From NCBI GenBank assembly GCA_934725305.1, contig CAKVBA010000025.1:1-39593 (forward strand): a stretch of DNA of 39,593 nucleotides. Reading direction: 5' to 3'. Of the stretch, positions 1-6,698 are shown in pieces. The notes beneath the pieces are model-generated. The model was not told the DNA's origin, made no database searches, and saw only the letters and a list, made by a program, of their open reading frames with translations. The first letter of the stretch is position 1; every line of letters begins with the position of its first letter. This stretch comes from an uncultured Parabacteroides sp. (GTDB lineage Bacteria > Bacteroidota > Bacteroidia > Bacteroidales > Tannerellaceae). The position numbers and the translations under genes are program-made.

Positions 1-60
1 CTACGTTGGTACCGATTGGAGCGCTGAGATGGTACCGATTCCTCCGCTATGATGGTACCG
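1..60. repeat. Three GGTACCG repeats with 23-bp spacing at the window edge
   Basis: GGTACCG occurs at 8, 31 and 54, exactly 23 bp apart, and neighbouring bases are partly shared (GGTACCGATT twice, CCGCTATGATGG-like spacer). Evenly spaced internal repeats of this sort are known at the ends of some insertion sequences such as the IS21 family, so this may be the end of an element lying outside the window. No transposase is visible here, so that reading is inference. Confidence 0.45.
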
Positions 61-74
61 TTTCGCCGATACTA

Positions 75-245
75 TCAAGTTTCACGGGACAATCTTTGAA
101 ATAATAATTCGTAATTGTCCGTTATTGTTATTTGCTCTATTGTATCCTGCTGTTCTAAGTTAGACAGATTTTCTTGCTTACTTGACTGATTGTTACAACT
201 AAGTAGACATAACCCAAGTAAGAGCATGTAGTATCTAATAGTCAT
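75..245 (-). CDS. Small putative lipoprotein, 56 aa, possibly truncated
   Basis: A 56-residue open frame starting at the ATG at 245 and ending in TGA at 75-77. The N-terminus MTIRYYMLLLGLCLLSC is a short hydrophobic segment ending in a lipobox-like LLSC, with the acceptor cysteine at residue 17, followed by NN and a polar S/K/Q/E-rich tail. This predicts a lipid-anchored periplasmic or outer-membrane protein. The stop falls only about 15 bp from the GGTACCG repeats at the window edge, so the last residues may come from a foreign junction and the original gene may have been longer. It follows the 275-916 gene on the same strand with a 29-bp gap, so the two could be co-transcribed. No family recognised. 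Confidence 0.5.
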   Translation of the reverse strand: MTIRYYMLLLGLCLLSCNNQSSKQENLSNLEQQDTIEQITITDNYELLFQRLSRET

Positions 246-274
246 ATTATTATGTATTTTAGAACTCAGAGGCT

Positions 275-916
275 TTAAAAAGGTTTATCAGGGAATTGTT
301 TGATAACATTCCTAATTATTGCATCTTGCTTATACTCTGAAAGAGTTTGATAAGAAATGAATAAATCTGTACCATCTGACAAAGGTTTTATTTTCAAGTA
401 AGAGTAATAAGAAATCTCTCCTTTTTTTGCATCACCTGAAAGTACGAAAATTGAATCAGTCATTATCAATTCATCTATCATGATTCCAGCCTCAATCAAA
501 CTGTTTTTCATATTTTTATTACCTTTCCATATTTCTTCATCACGTGATGCAACCCATGTTTTTATTTCTGCGTTGTCAGAGATTAAATTCATGCTTGAAT
601 GATCTTCTGGTATCTTTAAAGTAAAAGAATCAGGAACGACTAAATAAGTATCCCATTTCGTATCGTAAAAGAAGCAGATGGAATCTTTTCGTAAGATACC
701 TTTTTCAGCATCAACAACCTGAATGGTGGAATCGTTGAAAAACTCTTTTACGAATTGTAGTATCTCATTATTTTCTTCTCGTTCTATAATCCTATCAACA
801 GCTATATTTATTACTTTTTCTTCTGTTGTTTTTGCCTGTTGATATTTTTTATAAAAGAAAAAAGATATGATAATGGTTGTGAGTAAAATACTTGTTGTCA
901 ATAATTTCTTTTTCAT
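275..916 (-). CDS. Membrane-anchored hypothetical protein, 213 aa
   Basis: The protein begins MKKKLLTTSILLTTIIISFFFYKK, a positively charged start followed by one hydrophobic span (about residues 5-22), consistent with a single N-terminal anchor and an extracytoplasmic body. The rest is a soluble, mixed-charge domain of about 185 residues without cysteine pairs or any catalytic motif I can recognise. It is AT-rich like the neighbouring WG-repeat and nuclease-like genes. It lies in an accessory patch between a window-edge repeat and a tRNA gene. Function unknown; I do not recognise the family. Confidence 0.75.
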   Translation of the reverse strand: MKKKLLTTSILLTTIIISFFFYKKYQQAKTTEEKVINIAVDRIIEREENNEILQFVKEFFNDSTIQVVDAEKGILRKDSICFFYDTKWDTYLVVPDSFTLKIPEDHSSMNLISDNAEIKTWVASRDEEIWKGNKNMKNSLIEAGIMIDELIMTDSIFVLSGDAKKGEISYYSYLKIKPLSDGTDLFISYQTLSEYKQDAIIRNVIKQFPDKPF

Positions 917-929
917 GTTTCTTCCTATG

Positions 930-1061
930 TTATTTACTAAATGAAGTCTCTATAATTTCTTTTACCACATTCCCAGCCATTACACCACCAGACGGATAAC
1001 CTTGTTTCGGATTGAAAACTGACAAGTTCTGGATATCGACAGCTACAAAACTATCCCAAAA
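930..1061 (-). pseudogene. C-terminal remnant of an unidentified protein
   Basis: After an in-frame stop at 1062-1064, a 43-codon open frame without a start codon runs to TAA at 930-932. It overlaps the last 19 bp of the WG/S1 gene in another frame. The peptide contains NPKQGYPSGGVMAGNVVKEI. This GGxMAGxVxKEI-type ending faintly recalls the C-terminus of penicillin-binding transpeptidases, but that is weak. Because it has no start and reads like well-formed protein, I interpret it as the tail of a gene whose 5' part was replaced when the upstream WG/S1 gene arrived or was rearranged. It could be a chance open frame. Confidence 0.35.
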
Positions 1062-3019
1062 TTAGCCTTGTTTTTTTCTTTATCTACATATTTCACTTTA
1101 ACAGTAATAATATCTCCCACTCTAAAATCTTGAATACTCTTCATACTTTTGCTAATTTCTGTTTTATGTACGAGTCCAACTTCATGGCCTTTTACCTTCA
1201 CAAATAAACCAAAGGGTTTAATATTTATAATTGTACCTGCATGTTTTTCTCCTACAATAAAAGGAATAACTTCTAATGTAAATCTTAATTTATTATTATC
1301 CAAAGAAATTACCTGTACATTAATAGTATCTCCAATTTTAAAATCTCTAATATTCCATCCTTTTTTGCGTATTTCTGTAATATGTAATAATCCTGTGGTA
1401 TAATTTTTAATTTTTACAATTAATCCAAAAGATAGAATATCTGTAATTACACCTTCGTGTTTTTCCCCTAAAGAAATCTTAGATGCTAAAAGGATAGTTT
1501 TCCAAAACATTCCTTTTCTCCCTCTAATCATTTCCTTGAAAGAATCTTTTCTGAGTTTTGTATTCTCATCTTTAAATTTTACAATCTCATCATATTCGAA
1601 AGGAATAATCACACCACCAGATTTATCCAAAATTCCCCATTTATAATTTTTACGAACTTTTAAATATCCATCTTCAAATTCTTCAATATCATTGAATTCG
1701 AAAGGAATAATCACATCACCGGATTTATCCAAAATTCCCCATTTAACATCATCAAAATAACCGTGTCCTTTTGCTGCTTTAATTGTTTCTTCAGTAAAAG
1801 GTATCAGCTCATTGTATTCAAAAGGAATAATAATATTCCCTTGTATATCTAATATTCCCCATTTCCCTTTTAACGCCATTATATAATCATCATTAAAACT
1901 ATTAATATCATTGAATTCAAATGAGGATATAGCCTTGTTTTCGATGTTTAGAATAGCCCATTTATCAAATCTTCTACCTTTTTTTAGCCCATTCGAAAGT
2001 GTAGAAATGTTAGAAATAATGTAATTCCAGTCAGAGTCAATCTCTTCCCACAAAGAATCTTTTCTGAGTTTTGTATTCTCATCTTTAAATTTTACAATCT
2101 CATCATATTCGAAAGGAATAATCACACCACCAGATTTATCCAAAATTCCCCATTTAACATTATGAAAATAACCGTGTTCTTTTGCTGCTTTAATTGTTTC
2201 TTCAGTAAAAGGTATCAGCTCATTGTATTCAAAAGGAATAATAATATTCCCTTGTATATCTAATATTCCCCATTTCCCTTTTAACGCCATTATATAATCA
2301 TCATTAAAACTATTAATATCATTGAATTCAAATGAGGATATAGCCTTGTTTTCGATGTTTAGAATAGCCCATTTATCAAATCTTCTACCTTTTTTTAGCC
2401 CATTCGAAAGTGTAGAAATGTTAGAAATAATGTAATTCCAGTCAGAGTCAATCTCTTCCCACAAAGAATCTTTTCTGAGTTTTGTATTCTCATCTTTAAA
2501 TTTTACAATCTCATCATATTCGAAAGGAATAATCACACCACCAGATTTATCCAAAATTCCCCATTTAACATCATCAAAATAACCGTGTCCTTTTGCTGCT
2601 TTAATCGTTTCTTCAGTAAAAGGTATCAGCTTATTGTATTCAAAAGGAATAATAATATTCCCTTGTATGTCTAATATTCCCCATTTATGATTTTTATTAA
2701 CTTTTAAATACCCATCTTCAAATATTTCAAGTTCAATATATTCAAAGGGAATGGTAGAATTTCCCTGGTAGTCAAGAGTTCCCCAACATTTTTGTCTGTT
2801 ACAAGCAATCACACATTCATTTGTAAGCTTCATATCTGAGTATTGAAATGGTATTATCTTTTTTCCTAATAAGTCAATACATCCCCATGAAGCTATTTTC
2901 ACACAGGCTAATCCATTCTTATAGTTTTGTATCTCTCTGTATTTAGGTTTCACTGTCATGAAGTTTCCTATTTTAAAGCCCCATAAATTTTCACTATTTT
3001 GAAATGCTTCGGGCGACAT
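1043..3019 (-). CDS. WG-repeat protein with two C-terminal S1 RNA-binding domains
   Basis: 658 aa. Residues about 10-510 are a chain of WG repeats, each built around KWGILD followed by a G and IIPFEY; such repeats are thought to form beta-rich binding surfaces. Residues 518-585 and 590-658 are two S1-like OB folds, each showing GExxxGxIxxIxxFGLxVKxK, then GLxHxTEI, then FxxGDxIxVxV, as in S1/PNPase-type RNA-binding domains. WG plus S1 suggests an RNA- or ribosome-linked binding protein, but no enzyme motif is present. There is no signal peptide, so it should be cytoplasmic. The frame is open upstream of the chosen ATG into the end of the nuclease-like gene, so the true start may be earlier and the two are probably co-transcribed. 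The middle of the gene holds a near-perfect 411-bp tandem duplication (separate entry). Confidence 0.85.
   Translation of the reverse strand: MSPEAFQNSENLWGFKIGNFMTVKPKYREIQNYKNGLACVKIASWGCIDLLGKKIIPFQYSDMKLTNECVIACNRQKCWGTLDYQGNSTIPFEYIELEIFEDGYLKVNKNHKWGILDIQGNIIIPFEYNKLIPFTEETIKAAKGHGYFDDVKWGILDKSGGVIIPFEYDEIVKFKDENTKLRKDSLWEEIDSDWNYIISNISTLSNGLKKGRRFDKWAILNIENKAISSFEFNDINSFNDDYIMALKGKWGILDIQGNIIIPFEYNELIPFTEETIKAAKEHGYFHNVKWGILDKSGGVIIPFEYDEIVKFKDENTKLRKDSLWEEIDSDWNYIISNISTLSNGLKKGRRFDKWAILNIENKAISSFEFNDINSFNDDYIMALKGKWGILDIQGNIIIPFEYNELIPFTEETIKAAKGHGYFDDVKWGILDKSGDVIIPFEFNDIEEFEDGYLKVRKNYKWGILDKSGGVIIPFEYDEIVKFKDENTKLRKDSFKEMIRGRKGMFWKTILLASKISLGEKHEGVITDILSFGLIVKIKNYTTGLLHITEIRKKGWNIRDFKIGDTINVQVISLDNNKLRFTLEVIPFIVGEKHAGTIINIKPFGLFVKVKGHEVGLVHKTEISKSMKSIQDFRVGDIITVKVKYVDKEKNKANFGIVL
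1861..2682 (-). repeat. 411-bp tandem duplication inside the WG-repeat gene
   Basis: Two adjacent 411-bp units (about 2272-2682 and 1861-2271) encode almost identical 137-residue blocks; a third, partial unit continues to about 1730. The offset is exactly 411 at several anchor points: 1861/2272, 1921/2332 and 2051/2462. Few bases differ, for example the codons that give GHGYFDD versus EHGYFHN. The unit is a multiple of three, so frame is kept. This points to recent expansion by slippage or unequal recombination, or possibly to an assembly uncertainty in copy number. Confidence 0.9.
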
Positions 3020-3060
3020 ATCTCCATTTAATACTTTTTTATAGAGTTCTTTAAATTGTT

Positions 3061-4185
3061 CTATTTTTTCTTTTTTTCTTTTATTGACTCTAAGTCTCTT
3101 TCTTTGACTTCTTGTTCTTGTTTTCGAATTGCAATGTCATCAAATATTTTATCCCTTCTTTTATTTATTTCACTTTCCCACTGGTCATATTTTTGTTTAT
3201 CATTATCACTTAGCAGGTTATAAAAATCTTTTTCTGAGTCATAGTAGTATAACTCTTTGGATTCTTCATCCCATAATAATTCATTAAATGATACAAGTTT
3301 ATGATACCAGCTAATCCTAATGGATCTTTCATTGTCTAAATATGGCTTTTGCCACCAACAATTAAGCATTAGCTTATTTTGTTTTCTTGATTCTTCCTGG
3401 GCGAATTTATAGTTTTTTGGGAATCTTAATTTATCGTCATTTTCATAATACTTTTCGTTGTCAAAAATAAAAACGTTTCTTTTTCTTGTGTAATAAATAT
3501 CTTTTTCATACATAGATTGATTCAAAACAGAAAAGTATGGGAATAACCAAATTAAATAGTGTCTTTGGATTCGGTAAAATGAATTTCTTTCTAGAATAAC
3601 ACCTGCAGGAGTTTTAAATAATTGAAATTCAAATACTATATTTTCCCCACTGTAATATTTCGAAATTACATCGGGCTTTCTTCCTCTGTCCATTAATGAG
3701 CTATCTCTTACTAATATTTTTTGGTGGATCTCAGAAAACAATTTGTCATGTTCAAGAATCTCTATTAATTGTTTTATAATATCTTTATGTAGTTCACTTT
3801 CTTTAATAAAAGAAGTAAAATTAAAATCGAAAGTTTTTTTTGATTCATTCTCAGTTTTAAAGGGACATGGAGTATTGTTATTTCCCTTAAAGTGGCTGAA
3901 GAACCATGTTTCTTGTTGGTAATTGTTAAATTTTCGATGCTTCAATTGTACAGGTTCATGGCAAAAAGCACATTTATATTTGTATATTTTACTCTTTTGA
4001 GCAAGTAGTAGAGTGTGGCGTATTTGAAAGGACTCTTTTTCTTGAGAATTATATAGGATATCCTTGGCATTAATTATTTCCTTTGTGTCTACATCCAACA
4101 GATGCTTGATTGTTAAATTTGCTTCATATTCATTATCGTTTTTATTTTGCAAAAAGTCTATACTAATTAATTGCTTTTCATCCAT
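3061..4185 (-). CDS. CoiA-like putative nuclease with zinc-binding N-terminus (DUF6035-like)
   Basis: 374 aa, no signal peptide, so cytoplasmic. A probable zinc site is formed by C72-x2-C75 in YKCAFC, H98 in WFFSHFK and C107 in NTPCPF; the cysteine-rich region before a nuclease fold is typical of competence CoiA-like proteins. Downstream, KPDVIS at 170-175 (D172) and VFEFQ at 184-188 (E186, Q188) match the D...ExQ form of the PD-(D/E)XK nuclease core, followed by ILERNSFYR and IWLFPY, which resemble the helix and strand after the active site in CoiA and DUF6035 proteins. The C-terminus (about 330-374) is highly charged and likely coiled coil. It precedes the WG/S1 gene, overlapping or nearly abutting it. 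Family naming is from memory of the pattern; substrate unknown. Confidence 0.7.
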   Translation of the reverse strand: MDEKQLISIDFLQNKNDNEYEANLTIKHLLDVDTKEIINAKDILYNSQEKESFQIRHTLLLAQKSKIYKYKCAFCHEPVQLKHRKFNNYQQETWFFSHFKGNNNTPCPFKTENESKKTFDFNFTSFIKESELHKDIIKQLIEILEHDKLFSEIHQKILVRDSSLMDRGRKPDVISKYYSGENIVFEFQLFKTPAGVILERNSFYRIQRHYLIWLFPYFSVLNQSMYEKDIYYTRKRNVFIFDNEKYYENDDKLRFPKNYKFAQEESRKQNKLMLNCWWQKPYLDNERSIRISWYHKLVSFNELLWDEESKELYYYDSEKDFYNLLSDNDKQKYDQWESEINKRRDKIFDDIAIRKQEQEVKERDLESIKEKKKK

Positions 4186-4396
4186 ATGATTTAATTTTTA
4201 AATTCCTCTATTTTATTCGGAGAGATTAATAAATTTTAGTATTACAGCTCGTTATTAAGTGTTTGTATACTTTCAATAACACCTTTCGTTAAATATGTCC
4301 TTCTATAGAGGTTCAACGCCATGAACGTGTAGAATTGCCATAAAGTTACGAAAAGTATTTATACATCAACCAAATAAGGGAATGAAAAATCTTTAC

Positions 4397-4727
4397 TTAT
4401 CCTTGTATTTTTCTTTTTTTCCAGAAAAAGAGGGTCAAGCAGCTATAAAACAGAAGAAAAAGTGCTGCTATAACAGAATATACATTTGGATTCCCAATCA
4501 TACAAAAAGAGTCAATCAGCCAAATGTACACTATACCAAAATTGAATTGTAGCGAATCTGCCGGAACATAAAATCGTGATCGGTTGATCCTGTAGGTTTT
4601 TGTGTAAGATATTCCTTTTTCCTTCTCATATAATAAAGAAATGTATGATCCACAAAACACCCCACACGAAAACCACAGAAGAGATCAATAAAAAAGCAGC
4701 TACCCAAAAAAGATAACTGCTTTTCAT
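4397..4727 (-). pseudogene. Frameshifted small membrane protein next to tRNA-Thr
   Basis: Reading from the ATG at 4727 gives MKSSYLFWVAAFLLISSVV and then FVWGV, a clear hydrophobic span, but this frame stops early (IIHFFII then TGA). The next frame continues with VFCGSYISLLYEKEKG and runs to a second hydrophobic span near VYSVIAALFLLFYSC and a basic end FFWKKRKIQG. Removing one G from the GGGG run near 4664 would join them into a two-span protein of about 110 residues. The ATG lies 1 bp beyond the tRNA-Thr 3' end. This may be a decayed gene, a sequencing error, or chance hydrophobic reading of T-rich DNA. Confidence 0.4.
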
Positions 4728-4728
4728 G

Positions 4729-4801
<73 letters not shown>

Positions 4802-4836
4802 AACACTTTTATAACAAGGGTCCAAATATAGAAACT

Positions 4837-5298
4837 TTATTCCATATCTGGAAGTAGTTTATCCAAAAAATCTTTCAACTCCTCATCCAAGTTCTTCAAG
4901 AAAGGATCGTCCAAACGAAGCAAATCTTCATCGATAAAAAGCAACTCCTCAATGACAACAAAATCCTCATCGGTCAAACTGACAGAGAAGGGCTTCATAA
5001 AACAGGGCTTCTCGAAAGCTCCTTTTGTCTGCAAAACGGTCAACACCGCCTTTAAGGTTGCAGCCACACGTTTATTAAACGCATCCTCCTCATCCGCATT
5101 ATTCACCCAATCAAAAATAACATTCTTCTCTACTAAATTTTCTTCTTCATCGAAAATCTGCAGTTCTCCCGTTTCCCGATCGACCTGTACATATATATCA
5201 CTAAGGAAACTACCATTCTCTTCTTGCGTCAACTTATCAATAGCCGCAGAAAATAATGCCTCAATGACAGCCTGAATCTTTGCACTGTTTGCGTTCAT
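4837..5298 (-). CDS. Conserved-looking acidic hypothetical protein, 153 aa
   Basis: I take the ATG at 5298 (MNANSAKIQAVIEALF) because the longer frame starting at 5388 would overlap the end of the upstream lipoprotein gene and has an unlikely aromatic-rich start. The protein is acidic, soluble and has no signal peptide; it has an N-terminal helix, a stretch YVQVDRETGELQIFDEE that reads like a beta hairpin, and an acidic C-terminal helix region rich in LDE and DEELKDF. No catalytic motif is visible. It follows the DUF6340-like gene by 61 bp on the same strand. Function unknown. Confidence 0.75.
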   Translation of the reverse strand: MNANSAKIQAVIEALFSAAIDKLTQEENGSFLSDIYVQVDRETGELQIFDEEENLVEKNVIFDWVNNADEEDAFNKRVAATLKAVLTVLQTKGAFEKPCFMKPFSVSLTDEDFVVIEELLFIDEDLLRLDDPFLKNLDEELKDFLDKLLPDME

Positions 5299-5359
5299 AT
5301 CACTCTTTTTATTCTTTAGTTCGAACCGATGGTAAAAGTAATAATATAATTCATAAAAG

Positions 5360-6409
5360 TCAGTAAGATTCTTCGCCAAATTGTACATTCAGCTTCAAAT
5401 CTTTCTGAATACGCTCGGTCAAGGCCTCATGATAGAGCTTCAGCAGCTGCGTAACATCATCCTTTTCGCCGGCATACTGCTTAAACAACTCATAGGAACG
5501 CTGTGCCCACTCACGTGCTTTATCCAAATGGCCGCTCATCTCTTCGCTCAAAGCCAGATTGGATGCTGCCCGAGCCTTGTCCTTTCCTTTGCTGCGATCA
5601 TATAACTGCTTCCAACGAGCATTTGCCTTGTCCCATTTATCCGTAGCGGCATAAGCGGCTGCCTCTTTCCACAGAGAACCCATACCGGAAAAATACCAAC
5701 GTGTCTCATTGATCCAATGAGGCACAAAGTTTGGCGTAGCCTTAGCTCCAATATACTGACCCGCCATACTCAAAGCCTCTTCTGCCGTAGGCAATAGCTC
5801 ATCAAGCATATTCTCGCCGTTTGCACTCTCTGCCCAAGAGATACTATCGCCCACCACAACGGTAGCCAACGGGCCTTCTTTTCCTAGCAGATAACTTCGC
5901 AACACACCGCCCATACGTACATCTACGGTTCCGAGGATTAGTCCTTCGCCCAAACGGTCCACCTCTTTTTTCATCTCAAACAGAAGACGATCCCACGAGA
6001 TGATAGCATCCGCTCCGTTGGCCTCGCACAGAGCAGTCACCTGTGCCGGCGTCAACTTGGGGTCTGACAGATAAAAGGAGTCGATACGCAAGGGCTGATT
6101 ATAAAGAAGCACATCATTGAAATAGGCACCTTCGAGTATCGTTTCTCCCAAAGAACGGCCGGCTTCAAACAAGGCACTATCCACCTTGGCCCGACATGTA
6201 TCTTGCTTCACGCCATACAATGTATAGGTATATCCCTCATCCGACGGCTGAGGTGCGGCATTATTCACAATCAATACCTTACGCACATATTCAGGGAATG
6301 TCACTTCTGCCGGATTAAAGGTCTGTATATCTACATAGCTGACCGTGGCGCAAGCTGACAGCAAAAATGTTCCTACCCATATCAGTAACAAACTTCTCAT
6401 CTTATCCAT
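5360..6409 (-). CDS. DUF6340-like lipoprotein with C-terminal TPR-like helices
   Basis: 349 aa from the ATG at 6409, chosen because a strong ribosome binding site (AAAAGGAGGTAATAAG) sits directly upstream, which is unusual in this phylum, and because the signal MDKMRSLLLIWVGTFLLSAC starts there; the cysteine at residue 20 is the lipid-attachment site. The frame is open further upstream but with poor N-terminal sequence. Residues about 25-230 form the body with IQTFNPAEVTFPEYVRKVLI near the start; about 250-349 is helical and TPR-like (WKEAAAYAATDKWDKANARW and later ARAASNLALSEEMSGHLDKA), suggesting protein contacts. This arrangement matches the Bacteroidota DUF6340 family as I remember it. 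Function not known; likely at the outer membrane or periplasmic face. Confidence 0.8.
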   Translation of the reverse strand: MDKMRSLLLIWVGTFLLSACATVSYVDIQTFNPAEVTFPEYVRKVLIVNNAAPQPSDEGYTYTLYGVKQDTCRAKVDSALFEAGRSLGETILEGAYFNDVLLYNQPLRIDSFYLSDPKLTPAQVTALCEANGADAIISWDRLLFEMKKEVDRLGEGLILGTVDVRMGGVLRSYLLGKEGPLATVVVGDSISWAESANGENMLDELLPTAEEALSMAGQYIGAKATPNFVPHWINETRWYFSGMGSLWKEAAAYAATDKWDKANARWKQLYDRSKGKDKARAASNLALSEEMSGHLDKAREWAQRSYELFKQYAGEKDDVTQLLKLYHEALTERIQKDLKLNVQFGEESY

Positions 6410-6586
6410 CTTATTACCTCCTTTTCTGATTAACCCTGTCCTTTCTTTCCTATGCGTCGGTGTGTCATAATTGCAATCAGCTTTGCTGCTTTCGGAAGTC
6501 TTTCTCTGCGTCTTGCCCTTCACTAACATCAACGCTATTTTACAAGGCTGCACAAAATAATTATTCTAACACACTCTCTCACCAAA

Positions 6587-6594
6587 CAAAGATA
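6587..6594 (-). promoter_or_regulatory. Putative -7 box for the DUF6340-like gene
   Basis: TATCTTTG on the minus strand matches the Bacteroidota -7 consensus TAnnTTTG. I see no TTG at the expected distance upstream. If used, the leader before the ATG at 6409 would be about 170 nt. Confidence 0.4.
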
Positions 6595-6631
6595 CAAGTT
6601 TCACGGTTATCCTCTTTATATTCATCTTAAA

Positions 6632-6672
6632 TAAATAAAAAGAGGGTGAATCGCTCATAACGAAACACCCTC
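6632..6672 (-). terminator. Terminator after valS
   Basis: On the minus strand GAGGGTG (6672-6666) pairs with CACCCTC (6648-6642) around a 17-nt loop and is followed by TTTTTATTTATTT. It lies just after the valS stop, as expected for an intrinsic terminator. Confidence 0.75.
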
Positions 6673-6698
6673 ATCTTATTCTATCTAAACCACGCACA

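Noticed and set aside
5299..5388. Longer N-terminus for the 4837-5298 gene
   Set aside because: It would overlap the end of the upstream lipoprotein gene and adds an atypical Tyr-rich stretch.
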